Of a stretch of 64,000 nucleotides of DNA, positions 27,726-36,587 are shown piece by piece. Position 1 is the stretch's first letter. Each line of letters opens with the position of its first letter. The notes below the pieces were generated by a model. The model was given only the letters and a program-made list of their open reading frames with translations. It did no database searches and had not been told where the DNA came from. Both the position numbers and the translations under genes were made by a program. The stretch comes from Erythrobacter sp. (GTDB taxonomy: Bacteria; Pseudomonadota; Alphaproteobacteria; Sphingomonadales; Sphingomonadaceae): positions 682,001 through 746,000 of the forward strand of contig JAILWQ010000001.1 in the NCBI GenBank assembly GCA_025698865.1, in the 5' to 3' direction.

Positions 27726-29465
27726 TCACATCTCCTCGACGGCCTCGACCCCCAGAATCGACAATCCGTTGCGGATGACCTGCCCGATCTGGTCGGCCAG
27801 GAAAAGCCGGGCGGCCGTCAGTGTCTCGTTCTCGGACTGGATGATCCGCTTGGCCGGATCGTCGTTCCCGGCATTCCAGAAGCTGTGGAAGGCGGCGGCG
27901 ATGTCGCCGAGGAAGAAGGCGATGCGGTGTGGTTCGCGCGCCTGCGCGGCACTCTCGACGACGCGGGGAAACTGTGCCGCCTCGCGCACGAGAGCAAGCT
28001 CGTCCGCACCCAGCAGATCGAGATGGTCACCCGAGGGCGCGACGCCCGCCTTGCGCAGGGTCGAGCGGATACGGGCATGGGCATATTGCAGGTAGAAGAC
28101 CGGATTCTCACGGCTGGCCTCGACCACCTTGGCGAAGTCGAATTCCATCTGGGCGTCGGGCTTGCGGGTCAGCATGGTGAAGCGCACCACGTCCTTGCCC
28201 ACTTCCTCGACCATGTCGGCGATGGTGATGAAATTGCCCGAGCGCTTGGACATCTTCACCGGCTCGCCGTCGCGCAGCAGCTTGACCATCTGGATCAGTT
28301 TGACGTCGAACGGGACGTCGCGCCCGGCACCCTTGGTGAGCGCAGCGACGGCGGCCTTGATCCGCTTGACCGTCCCGGCATGGTCGGCGCCCCAGATGTC
28401 GATCAGCGCGTCGGCATTCTCCGCCTTCTGGAAATGATAGGCAAGATCGGCACCGAAATAGGTCCACTTGCCGTCGGATTTCCTGATCGGACGATCCTGA
28501 TCGTCGCCGAATTCGGTCGAGCGGAACAGCGGCAGTTCGACCGGCTCCCAGTCCTCGGGCGGAGCCTTGCCCTTGGGCGCTTCCAGCGTACCGTCATAGA
28601 CAAGGCCCTTGGCGCGCAGCCATTCCTCGGCCTCGGCCGGCTTTCCGGCTCCCTGCAATTCGGCTTCGCTCGCGAAGACATCGTGGCGAATGCCGAGCAG
28701 CGCCAGATCGGCGCGGATCATGTCCATCATCGCGGCGACGGCCTGCTTGCGGAACAGGGGCAACCATTCCGCTTCGTCCGCCGCAGCGAAACGGTCGCCG
28801 TGTTCGGCGGCAAGGGTCGCACCGACCGACTTGAGGTAGTCGCCGGGGTAAAGCCCTTCCGGGATCTCGCCGATATCCTCGCCCAGCGCCTCGCAGTACC
28901 GCAGATGCGCCGAACGTGCGAGCGTATCGACCTGGCTGCCTGCGTCGTTGACGTAATATTCGCGGATCACTTCGAAGCCGGCGAATTCGAGCAGGCGCGA
29001 CAGCGCGTCGCCCACCACCGCGCCGCGGCAATGGCCCATATGCATCGGGCCGGTCGGGTTAGCCGAGACGAATTCGACGTTCACCCGCTTGCCCCCGCCC
29101 ATCGACGAGCGGCCGTAATCGGGGCCGAGATCGGCGATGGCCAGCAATTCGCGCCGCCATGCCTCGTCCGACAGGCGCAGATTGATGAAGCCGGGACCCG
29201 CGATCTCTACTCCGACGATGTCGGGATCGTTCTCGAGATGCGCGGCGATCTTTTCCGCGAGTGCGCGGGGGTTGGTGCGGGCCTGCTTGGCCAGCACCAT
29301 CGCGGCGTTGGTGGCAAGGTCGCCATGCAAGGGATCGCGCGGCGGCTCCACCGAAACCGCGGCGCGGGGCGTGTCGGCCGGCAGCGCGCCTTCCATTTCA
29401 AGCGCGTCGAGCGTGGCGCCGACCTTCTCGGCGAAAGCGGCGTGAAGCGTTTTGGGTCGTGTCAT
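27726..29465 (-). CDS. argS: Arginyl-tRNA synthetase
   Basis: Class I synthetase that charges tRNA-Arg in the cytosol. The 579-residue protein has the N-terminal additional domain (LHGDLATNAAMVLAKQ, FINLRL), the HIGH-type motif PTGPMHMGHCRG near residue 130, and KMSKRSGN near residue 420 as the KMSKS-like loop. The C-terminal anticodon-binding helical domain ends ILGVEAVEEM. It heads the conserved chain argS-SPOR-nagZ-scpA-scpB-tatABC. Confidence 0.97.
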   Translation of the reverse strand: MTRPKTLHAAFAEKVGATLDALEMEGALPADTPRAAVSVEPPRDPLHGDLATNAAMVLAKQARTNPRALAEKIAAHLENDPDIVGVEIAGPGFINLRLSDEAWRRELLAIADLGPDYGRSSMGGGKRVNVEFVSANPTGPMHMGHCRGAVVGDALSRLLEFAGFEVIREYYVNDAGSQVDTLARSAHLRYCEALGEDIGEIPEGLYPGDYLKSVGATLAAEHGDRFAAADEAEWLPLFRKQAVAAMMDMIRADLALLGIRHDVFASEAELQGAGKPAEAEEWLRAKGLVYDGTLEAPKGKAPPEDWEPVELPLFRSTEFGDDQDRPIRKSDGKWTYFGADLAYHFQKAENADALIDIWGADHAGTVKRIKAAVAALTKGAGRDVPFDVKLIQMVKLLRDGEPVKMSKRSGNFITIADMVEEVGKDVVRFTMLTRKPDAQMEFDFAKVVEASRENPVFYLQYAHARIRSTLRKAGVAPSGDHLDLLGADELALVREAAQFPRVVESAAQAREPHRIAFFLGDIAAAFHSFWNAGNDDPAKRIIQSENETLTAARLFLADQIGQVIRNGLSILGVEAVEEM

Positions 29466-29515
29466 TGCCGGGCGCGCCTAGCCCACGCCGCGGCGCTAGC
29501 CAATAGCGGGCAGGC

Positions 29516-30175
29516 TCAGCGCGTGGCGTTGTAGGCCAGCTGATCCTCGCTGAGCTGGAAGCCGACCAGCAGTTCGAAGGTCGCACGCTGGATCGCGGCG
29601 CGCACGGCCGGATCGGTCAGCGGATCGACCGCCGCATCGACATCGCCCGCCCGGCGGCGACGCGTGATCTGCTGGCGGATGTCTTCGGGAAGCGTGGCCT
29701 CGGCCTGATTGACGAAGGCCCCGGCCTTGCCCGTGGCGCTGGCGCGCTCCTGCCCGTCGGCGAAATTCACCGTCACCGTGCCGATCCGCTTGGTGACGAC
29801 CGAACTGCCGCCCCGCAGGACCGTGGCGAAATAGGGCAGTTCGACCTGTCGCGGCCCGCTCACGTCGGTGCGCCGTGCGACAACGTCGAAGGTCGCCTCA
29901 GCATAGATCCGCTCTCCGGAATCGTTGCAGGTGGAGCGCAGATTGGTGATCGCGGCCGTCACGTCCAGATCGGCGGCGGTCCGCGAAGCGGGCGTGCGAA
30001 AGGTGGTGATGTCGCCGGTGTAGTCGGGAATGCCGACCGCCGGACAGGCGCTGCGGACCGCGGTGATGCCCACGGTGTCACTGATCACGAGCTGGCCTTC
30101 GCGCGCGCATCCTGCCAGCGCCGCGGCCGCAGCGGCGAGAGTGAAAGTGCTGGCTGCTAAACGTCGGCTGCGCAT
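29516..30175 (-). CDS. Putative lipoprotein, function unknown
   Basis: A 219-residue exported lipoprotein. The signal MRSRRLAASTFTLAAAAAALAGC places the lipidated cysteine at residue 23. The mature part begins with a Cys-containing segment (RSACPAVGIPDYTGD), then a beta-rich region with a second conserved-looking Cys (LRSTCNDSG). The rest is probably an immunoglobulin-like fold ending in a helical tail. I do not recognise the family. It is divergent from ispH and downstream of nothing obvious in its orientation; argS starts 50 bases beyond its stop. Confidence 0.75.
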   Translation of the reverse strand: MRSRRLAASTFTLAAAAAALAGCAREGQLVISDTVGITAVRSACPAVGIPDYTGDITTFRTPASRTAADLDVTAAITNLRSTCNDSGERIYAEATFDVVARRTDVSGPRQVELPYFATVLRGGSSVVTKRIGTVTVNFADGQERASATGKAGAFVNQAEATLPEDIRQQITRRRRAGDVDAAVDPLTDPAVRAAIQRATFELLVGFQLSEDQLAYNATR

Positions 30176-30251
30176 TCGCGGAACATTCCCTGGCTTGTCT
30201 GGACCTCGCGCGCCCTAGCTTGACGCGCGGCAAAGCGCTAGGGGTCGGGGT

Positions 30252-31271
30252 ATGAACGCCCCCTTTCAACCGACCGGACAATCGCCCGGGCAATCCTCCA
30301 GCCCGTCCGACGAGAGCCAGTCCGGCGATACCGGCCGCCCCGCCCTCACCCTGCTGATCGCCGCCCCGCGCGGCTTCTGCGCCGGCGTCGACCGGGCGAT
30401 CGAGATCGTCGAGCGGGCGCTCGAGAAATACGGCGCGCCAGTCTATGTCCGGCACGAGATCGTCCACAATCGCTACGTGGTCGAAGGGCTGAAGGCCAAG
30501 GGCGCGGTCTTCGTCGAGGAGCTGGACGAGGTACCGGACGACGTGCCGGTCGTCTTCAGTGCCCATGGCGTGCCCAAATCGGTTCCGGCCGAGGCGCAGC
30601 GGCGCAAGCTGCTCTATGTCGATGCGACCTGCCCGCTCGTGAGCAAGGTCCACCGCCAGGCCGAGCGCCAGATCGAGAAGAAGCAGCACATCCTGTTCAT
30701 CGGCCATGCCGGTCATCCGGAAGTGATCGGCACGATGGGACAGGTGCCGGACGGCACAATGACTCTGGTCGAAACGGTCGAGGATGTCGCCGCGCTCGAT
30801 TTCGGGCCTGACGATGCGCTGTCCTATCTCACCCAGACGACCCTTTCGGTCGACGATACGGCGGCCATCGTTGCCGCGCTGGAAGAGCGCTTCCCGCAGA
30901 TGGTCGGCCCCAAGGCGGAAGACATCTGCTACGCGACCTCGAACCGGCAGGCCGCCGTCAAGCGGATCGCCCCGGCCAGCGATCTGGTGCTGGTGATCGG
31001 CGCGCCCAATTCGTCCAATTCGGTACGGCTCGTCGAAGTGGCCGAGCGGCTGGGCACCGACGCCAGGCTGATCCAGCGGGCGAGCGATATCGATCCTTCA
31101 TGGCTGACGGGCGTCGGAACGGTCGGACTGACCGCCGGCGCCTCCGCACCCGAAAAGCTGGTGCGCGAGGTGGTGGCCAGGCTTTCCGAATGGCGCGAGG
31201 TCGAGGAGCGCACGATCACCGCCGCGGAGGAAAAGATGGTCTTCAAACTGCCGCGCCAGCTCACCGACTGA
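30252..31271 (+). CDS. ispH: 4-hydroxy-3-methylbut-2-enyl diphosphate reductase
   Basis: Last enzyme of the MEP isoprenoid pathway, a [4Fe-4S] protein making IPP and DMAPP. The three cluster cysteines are visible: Cys43 in PRGFCAGV, Cys127 in [11 protein letters not shown] and Cys226 in [16 protein letters not shown] and HGVPKSVP histidines and the [10 protein letters not shown] block are also present. At 339 residues it is slightly longer than average because the first 30 residues are a Gln/Ser/Pro-rich extension outside the fold. A later start would have no obvious ATG. It heads an apparent operon with thrB and rnhA. Confidence 0.97.
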   Translation: MNAPFQPTGQSPGQSSSPSDESQSGDTGRPALTLLIAAPRGFCAGVDRAIEIVERALEKYGAPVYVRHEIVHNRYVVEGLKAKGAVFVEELDEVPDDVPVVFSAHGVPKSVPAEAQRRKLLYVDATCPLVSKVHRQAERQIEKKQHILFIGHAGHPEVIGTMGQVPDGTMTLVETVEDVAALDFGPDDALSYLTQTTLSVDDTAAIVAALEERFPQMVGPKAEDICYATSNRQAAVKRIAPASDLVLVIGAPNSSNSVRLVEVAERLGTDARLIQRASDIDPSWLTGVGTVGLTAGASAPEKLVREVVARLSEWREVEERTITAAEEKMVFKLPRQLTD

Positions 31272-31284
31272 CGGACCGGCCCGG

Positions 31285-32256
31285 ATGGCGGTGTACACCC
31301 ATCTCGGCAGCGAGCGGCTGGCTCGCATCATCGCCGCCTACGATGTCGGCGAGCTCGTCTCGGCGAAGGGAATCGCGGAAGGGATTTCCAACAGCAACTG
31401 GCTGATCGAGACCACCGGCCCCGATGGCGGCGGCGCGCGTTACGTGCTGACCATGTACGAAAGGCGGATCGAGATCGCCGAGCTGCCCTTCTTCCTCGGT
31501 CTGCTCGATCACCTCGCGGCGGAGGGCTGCGCGGTGCCGGCGACGATCCACGACCGCAGCGGCGCCGCCTGCCGGGAGGTCGAGGGCAAGGCGATCGCCC
31601 TCATCGAATTCCTGCCCGGCGTCTCTCCCTCGGAGCCGAGCCCGGCGCAGGCGCATTCGGCCGGGCGAGCGCTGGCGCGCGTCCACCTTGCCGGGACGCG
31701 CTATCCGCACACGCGGCAGAACCCGCTGACGGCGGCGAATTCGGCCGGCATCCTCGCGCGCTTTTCCGAGTCGCACCTTGCCGGGATCGACCCGGCCCTT
31801 CCCGCTACCGCCGCCCGCGCTTCCGACATCGCTCGCCGGGTGCCCCGCGACCTGCCCGAATCGATCATCCACTCGGACCTCTTTCCGGACAATGTGCTGA
31901 TGCTCGGCGACGAGGTGAGCGGGCTGATCGACTTCTATTTCGCGGCCAGCGGGGCGATGGCCTACGATCTGGCAGTCACGCACGCTGCATGGTCCTTCGA
32001 TCCGCGCGGCGAGGTGCTGGACGCCGCCATCGGGCGCGCGCTTGTCGAAGGCTACGAATCGGTTCGGCCGCTTCTGCCGGAGGAACGCGCGGCCCTGCCG
32101 CTGCTTGCCCAGGCGGGGTGTCTCCGCTTCGTCGCCAGCCGCACCGAGGACTGGTTCGACACGCCCGGCGATGCGCTGGTGCGCCGCAAGGACCCCATGG
32201 AATTCGCAAGGCGACTGGAATTCTACCGCGAGGCGGGCCAAGGCGCCTTCGCATGA
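31285..32256 (+). CDS. thrB: Homoserine kinase, aminoglycoside-phosphotransferase fold (ThrB2 type)
   Basis: Phosphorylates L-homoserine in threonine biosynthesis. This 323-residue enzyme belongs to the APH-like type, not the GHMP kinase type. Evidence includes MAVYTHLG at the start, [11 protein letters not shown] (nucleotide site), the catalytic loop [12 protein letters not shown] and GLIDFYFA with the metal-binding Asp. The start is 13 bases after ispH, and its stop overlaps the rnhA start as ATGA, so the three genes form one transcription unit. This trio order is common in sphingomonads and other alphaproteobacteria. Confidence 0.95.
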   Translation: MAVYTHLGSERLARIIAAYDVGELVSAKGIAEGISNSNWLIETTGPDGGGARYVLTMYERRIEIAELPFFLGLLDHLAAEGCAVPATIHDRSGAACREVEGKAIALIEFLPGVSPSEPSPAQAHSAGRALARVHLAGTRYPHTRQNPLTAANSAGILARFSESHLAGIDPALPATAARASDIARRVPRDLPESIIHSDLFPDNVLMLGDEVSGLIDFYFAASGAMAYDLAVTHAAWSFDPRGEVLDAAIGRALVEGYESVRPLLPEERAALPLLAQAGCLRFVASRTEDWFDTPGDALVRRKDPMEFARRLEFYREAGQGAFA

Positions 32257-32693
32257 AGCATGTCGAGATATTCACCGACGGGGCGTGCAAGGGCAATCCC
32301 GGTCCCGGCGGCTGGGGCGCGCTGCTGCGTCTGGGCCGCCACGAAAAGGAACTGTCGGGCGGCGAGGCCGACACGACCAACAACCGCATGGAAATGACCG
32401 CCGCGATCCGGGCGCTGGAGGCGCTGATCGAGCCATGCGCGGTCGATCTCTATACAGACAGCAAATATCTGATCGACGGGATCACCCGCTGGGTCGAAGG
32501 CTGGAAGAAGCGCGGCTGGATCAACGCCAGCAAGAAACCGGTCCGCAACGCCGATCTGTGGCACGAGCTGATCGCCCAGACCGAGCGGCACCGGATCGAA
32601 TGGCACTGGGTCCGCGGCCATTCGGGCCATGCGGAGAACGAGCGGGTCGACCGGCTGGCGAGCGATGCGGCGGAGCAGGCGCGCGCGGCCTGA
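32253..32693 (+). CDS. rnhA: Ribonuclease HI
   Basis: Cleaves RNA in RNA-DNA hybrids (R-loops, replication primers). The 146 residues contain all four catalytic acidic positions: Asp9 in FTDGACKGN, Glu in [10 protein letters not shown], Asp in [11 protein letters not shown] and Asp in NERVDRLA. The C-terminal HWVRGHSGH active-site His is also present. Translation is coupled to thrB through a four-base overlap. It ends six bases before the convergent FAD oxidoreductase gene. Confidence 0.97.
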   Translation: MKHVEIFTDGACKGNPGPGGWGALLRLGRHEKELSGGEADTTNNRMEMTAAIRALEALIEPCAVDLYTDSKYLIDGITRWVEGWKKRGWINASKKPVRNADLWHELIAQTERHRIEWHWVRGHSGHAENERVDRLASDAAEQARAA

Positions 32694-32699
32694 GCCGGA

Positions 32700-33794
32700 T
32701 CAGGTGAAGCGGCTCGGCGCATAAAGCGCGGCATCGAGACTTTTGGTCATCTCGTCCCGCGCCTTGCCGAGCAGCAATTGCGCTCCCAGCCGCGCGGCGG
32801 CGGGCGCGGTCTGGATGCCGAAGCCGCCCTGCCCCGCGAACCAGGCGAACCCTTCGACTTGCGGGTCGAAGCCATAGACCGGCCGCCGGTCGGGCGCGAA
32901 GCTGCGCAGGCCGGCCCAGCGGCGCTCGACCGCCTCGATGCGCCAGTCGACGACCTCTTCCAGACAAGCGATGGCCTCGGCCACGGCCAGTTCTTCGGGC
33001 GCGGCGTCGCAGGGCTCGCTCGGCACCTCATCCTGGGGGCTGAGCCACAGCCTTCCCGCATCCGGCTTGAAATAGAACCGGCCCTTCACGTCGAGCACGA
33101 GCGGCATGTCAGCGGGCGGCGCCGGCTCGGTCCGCAACTGCACGACCGTGCGCCGCAATGGCGCGATTCCGATCGGATGCGCCCCGGCAAGACCCGCGAC
33201 GCGGTCCGCCCAGGCTCCGGCGGCGTTTACGATGCAGGCGGCGCGATGGCTCTGCCCGCCCGCAGTCCCGATCCGCCAGACCCCATCCGTTCTCTCGAGC
33301 CGGGTGATCTCGCTCCGCAATTCCGTTCGGACGCCCCGCGACCGACCTAGCGCGAGATAATGGGCATGGAGCGCGGCGACGTCGATGTCCGCGCAGGCAG
33401 GCTCCCATGCAGCCGCCCTCCATGGCGCGCGGACACGGGGAAGCCTCCGCTCCAGCGATTCGCGACCGAGCCGTTCGATCGTCACGCCGGTGTCCGCGAA
33501 GCTGGCCATGAAAGCATCGAGCGCCGGAAGTTCCCCCTCGCGCGCGACGTAAAGCGCGCCGCGCCGGTTCAGAAATCCGTGTTCGGCGAGATAGGGCCCG
33601 GAAGCGAGTGTCAGCGGAACGATGTCCGGCCCGCCATAACATTCCTCCCAGAACGCGGCCGAGCGCCCCGTCGCGTGATATCCCGGCGCGTCTTCCGCTT
33701 CGAGCAGCAGCACGCTGGCGCTCTCCGCCAATTCGGCGGCGAGGCTCGCCCCGGCCATGCCGGCTCCGATCACCGCAAAATCGTAGACGGTCAC
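32700..33794 (-). CDS. FAD-dependent oxidoreductase of the DAO (glycine/D-amino acid oxidase) family
   Basis: A 364-residue flavoprotein. The Rossmann dinucleotide-binding fingerprint VIGAGMAGASLAAELA occupies residues 8-23, followed by the DAO-type HATGRSAAFWEECYGG segment. A central IVNAAGAWADRVAGLAG motif and the C-terminal AGQGGFGIQTAPAAARLGAQL flavin-binding block are also present. The substrate is probably an amino acid or N-methylated amine, and the exact reaction is not deducible. The start is GTG at 33794, overlapping the hydrolase stop (GTGA), so the two genes are translationally coupled. Confidence 0.9.
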   Translation of the reverse strand: MTVYDFAVIGAGMAGASLAAELAESASVLLLEAEDAPGYHATGRSAAFWEECYGGPDIVPLTLASGPYLAEHGFLNRRGALYVAREGELPALDAFMASFADTGVTIERLGRESLERRLPRVRAPWRAAAWEPACADIDVAALHAHYLALGRSRGVRTELRSEITRLERTDGVWRIGTAGGQSHRAACIVNAAGAWADRVAGLAGAHPIGIAPLRRTVVQLRTEPAPPADMPLVLDVKGRFYFKPDAGRLWLSPQDEVPSEPCDAAPEELAVAEAIACLEEVVDWRIEAVERRWAGLRSFAPDRRPVYGFDPQVEGFAWFAGQGGFGIQTAPAAARLGAQLLLGKARDEMTKSLDAALYAPSRFT

Positions 33795-34747
33795 CGGAGC
33801 GGCGCTGCCTTGCGTTCGAGGAAATCGGCGATCGCCGCCATGGCACGTCCGCGCACGGCGTCGGTCTCGCGCAATATCTCGTGGTGGGCATCGCTGCCGA
33901 AATCGACCAGTTCGCAGTCGGGCAGGCGCTTGCAGGCCGTCTCGATCGCAGCTTGGCTGACCAGACGGTCGCGGCTGGTGGCAAGGATGAGCACCGGTAC
34001 CGCGACCTGCTCCAGCCTTCCCCTCGCAAAGATCGCCCGGCTCGAGGCGTAGGCCCGCTCGACCCATTTCCAGCTGCCCGGCCCCATCACGAGCTCGGGT
34101 CGTTTCTCACGCCACCAGACCTCGTCGGCGTAGCGGTCGGGATCGTGTGTCAGCAGATCGCGGCGGTCGGCCGGCATCTCGCCGGGCTTCTCGCTCCACT
34201 TCCACGCCGGCCGGGTCGGCGAACCGATCAGCGTCATGAACCGCGCGATCCAGTTCAGCACCGGCAGCGGGAGAGGAGGGCCGGCCATGCCGAGCATCGG
34301 AGCGGACAGCACCAGCGCATCGGGATCGACCCGCCCCTCGACGACCGCGCGCATCAGGATGTGGCCGCCCATGGAGTGCCCGGCCAGCACGTGCGGGCCC
34401 GGCGTTTCGGCCTTCCACGCGCTCCACAGGGCGGCGAGATCGTTCACCCACACCGAGAAATCGCTGACATGGCCCGTCGTCGCGTCGCTGCCGAGCCGGC
34501 CCGAACCCGCCTGCCCGCGCCAGTCCGCCGCGGTCACCCGCCAGCCTGCGCGGTGCCATTCCACCAGCGTCTCGAGATATTTCTCGTAATTGTCCCCCCG
34601 CCCCGGGAAGAACAGGATCGAACCGCGCGGCGCCTCGGCCCCACCCGGCCAGTCGATCCGCCGGACCCGGTGCCCGTCGGCCGCCTGCCATTCGCTCTCG
34701 CGCGCCGCGAGCGGGATCGCCCGGCGATCGATCGCGTCCTCGTTCAC
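33791..34747 (-). CDS. Alpha/beta hydrolase (lysophospholipase/monoacylglycerol lipase-like)
   Basis: A 318-residue serine hydrolase. It shows the FFPGRGDNYEKY oxyanion/HG-equivalent loop, the nucleophile elbow LAGHSMGGHI around residue 124, a lid-like insertion (residues about 170-220), and a C-terminal GSDAHHEILRE with the catalytic His. This is the PldB-like pattern. There is no signal peptide, so the enzyme is cytosolic or peripheral. It precedes the DAO oxidoreductase with an overlapping stop/start. It is divergent from the pilus cluster with about 110 bases in between. Confidence 0.9.
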   Translation of the reverse strand: MNEDAIDRRAIPLAARESEWQAADGHRVRRIDWPGGAEAPRGSILFFPGRGDNYEKYLETLVEWHRAGWRVTAADWRGQAGSGRLGSDATTGHVSDFSVWVNDLAALWSAWKAETPGPHVLAGHSMGGHILMRAVVEGRVDPDALVLSAPMLGMAGPPLPLPVLNWIARFMTLIGSPTRPAWKWSEKPGEMPADRRDLLTHDPDRYADEVWWREKRPELVMGPGSWKWVERAYASSRAIFARGRLEQVAVPVLILATSRDRLVSQAAIETACKRLPDCELVDFGSDAHHEILRETDAVRGRAMAAIADFLERKAAPLR

Positions 34748-34859
34748 GCCAAGGGAACCGGCATCGGCAGCGTGGCTAATAGCGTCCTCCAGCTCTTGGT
34801 TACTCTTTGGTAAGCCATATTCCCTAACATTGCGGCCGAAGAGAACCTTCGAGGGCCGA

Positions 34860-35351
34860 ATGCTGCAGGAATATGCCTATTACGGACTGCTCGGAGCGCT
34901 GACAATCGCGCTGCTGTTCGCCAGCTTTACCGATCTGAAGAGCCGCCGCATCGCCAACTGGCTGAATGCGGCGATCGCTCTGGCCGCGCCCGCTTTCTGG
35001 TGGGCGAGCGGGCTCGACCTGTGGCCGGGCGTCGCCCAGCAATTCGGCGTGGCCCTCGCTACTTTCGCGGTCTGTGCGGGTTTGTTCGCCGTGCGCATGA
35101 TGGGCGGCGGCGACGTCAAGCTGCTCACCGCGCTGGCGCTCTGGGTGCCTCCGGCCGCCTTCGTCAAGCTGATCGTCGTCATGGCGCTGGCCGGCGGCGT
35201 GCTCACTCTGGTCTTCGGAGCCTGGCACATCACCCGCCGTCGGCGCGACCGAATTGCCATTCCGTATGGCGTGGCGATCGCCTTCGGCGCGCTGTGGGTG
35301 ATCGGCACCGACGAGCTGGGCCGCGCGAGCGCGCTTTCGATGATCGGCTGA
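34860..35351 (+). CDS. cpaA: Prepilin peptidase CpaA/TadV (A24 family)
   Basis: Membrane aspartyl protease that processes Flp-type prepilins. The 163-residue protein has about five transmembrane helices. The two catalytic aspartates are in place: Asp25 in FTDLKSRRI and Asp85 in GGGDVKLL. The N-methyltransferase domain found in PilD is lacking, as usual for TadV. GAGG lies five bases before the ATG. It begins the cpa/tad cluster. A TTAACCAT half-site lies between it and cpaB. Confidence 0.94.
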   Translation: MLQEYAYYGLLGALTIALLFASFTDLKSRRIANWLNAAIALAAPAFWWASGLDLWPGVAQQFGVALATFAVCAGLFAVRMMGGGDVKLLTALALWVPPAAFVKLIVVMALAGGVLTLVFGAWHITRRRRDRIAIPYGVAIAFGALWVIGTDELGRASALSMIG

Positions 35352-35361
35352 CAACACGATT

Positions 35362-35369
35362 TTAACCAT
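35362..35369 (+). promoter_or_regulatory. CtrA-like half-site upstream of cpaB
   Basis: TTAACCAT matches the 3-prime half of the alphaproteobacterial CtrA recognition sequence and lies 76 bases before the cpaB start. Pilus genes are CtrA-regulated in Caulobacter. The other half-site is not clear, so this is tentative. Confidence 0.3.
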
Positions 35370-35444
35370 TCCGGCCCTATGCCGGACGACCACAGGTGTC
35401 CGCCGGATTTTCGACGCGGACCAATCAGGGGGCTTAGAACAGCC

Positions 35445-36557
35445 ATGGACAGGAAGAAGCTGGTTTTGCTGGCATGTGCGCTGATCGTCGCGATCGGCAC
35501 GGCGCTCGTGGCGCGGAGCATGTTCGCCGGAGCCGCCGCGCCCGAAGCGCAGGCAGCGCCGGTCGTTCCGAGCGGACCGAAGGTACTGGTGGCGCAGCGC
35601 GCCCTGCCGGTCGGGACGATCATCACTGCCGATTCGCTCGGCTTCCAGCAATGGCCCGCCGAACTGGTGCGGGACGCCTATTTCATCGAGGGCGAGAGCG
35701 ACATCAGCGCGCTGCTCGGCACGGTCGTCCGCAATCCCATCACGGCCGGCGAACCGGTTACCCAGGGATCGCTGGTCAGCCCGGGCGACCGGGGCTTCCT
35801 CGCCGCCGCGCTGACGCCGGGAATGCGCGCCATCACCGTTCCGGTCGATGCCCGCACCGGCGTTGCGGGCTTCATCTTCCCCGGCGACCGGGTGGACATG
35901 GTCCTGACGCAGACCGTCGACGGCACGGAAGGCCAGTCGCTCAAGGCATCGGAAACCATCATCCGCAATCTGCGCGTGCTCGCTACCGATCAGGCGACCG
36001 AGCAGGAAACCGTCGAAGGCAAGACCGTGGTGCGCACCAGCAACACCGTCACGCTGGAGGCCACGCCGCGGATCGCCGAGAAGATCGCGGTCGCCCAGAC
36101 CATCGGCACGCTCAGCTTCACGCTGCGCTCGCTGGCCGACAATGCGAGCGAGCTCGAACGCTCCCTCGCCGCCGGCAACGTGGTCATTCCCGACGATGCG
36201 ACACCGCAGGAAGAGGAACGGCTGCTGCGCGAGGCGATGGCCCGGCCCGATGACGGCAAGAGCACCTATGCCACCGGCGCGGATGTCTCGCGGTTCCAGC
36301 GCGGATCGATGCCTCCGCAGACGCCGCGCCAGGAATTGCAGGCTTCGGCCCCGGTCTATTCCGGCGCTCCGGCAGCGGCCGCACCCAGCCAGCCGGTCCG
36401 CAGGGGGCCCGTGGTCCAGGTGACGCGCGGCAAGTCGACCGAGGAAGTGCCGGTGGGAACCAGCCGCATCTCGGCCAGCAATTTCGTCAATCAGCAGTCT
36501 GCCGGAATGGCGAACGGCGCCGGTCAGGTTGCGGCCGCAGCTTCCGGCCTGCGCTGA
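35445..36557 (+). CDS. cpaB: Flp pilus assembly protein CpaB
   Basis: Periplasmic/inner-membrane protein of the Tad secretion apparatus. The 370 residues begin MDRKKLVLLACALIVAIGTALVARSMF, a membrane anchor. An SAF/antifreeze-like domain follows (VLVAQRALPVGTIITADSL...PITAGEPV), then the RcpC/CpaB domain with MRAITVPVDARTGVAGFIFPGDRVD. The last 90 residues are low complexity, rich in Gln, Ala and Pro. The start at 35445 is chosen because it places the anchor at the N-terminus. It is followed by cpaC after 30 bases. Confidence 0.94.
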   Translation: MDRKKLVLLACALIVAIGTALVARSMFAGAAAPEAQAAPVVPSGPKVLVAQRALPVGTIITADSLGFQQWPAELVRDAYFIEGESDISALLGTVVRNPITAGEPVTQGSLVSPGDRGFLAAALTPGMRAITVPVDARTGVAGFIFPGDRVDMVLTQTVDGTEGQSLKASETIIRNLRVLATDQATEQETVEGKTVVRTSNTVTLEATPRIAEKIAVAQTIGTLSFTLRSLADNASELERSLAAGNVVIPDDATPQEEERLLREAMARPDDGKSTYATGADVSRFQRGSMPPQTPRQELQASAPVYSGAPAAAAPSQPVRRGPVVQVTRGKSTEEVPVGTSRISASNFVNQQSAGMANGAGQVAAAASGLR

Positions 36558-36587
36558 CCCAGACAGAGCCATCAGGGGGTTAATCCT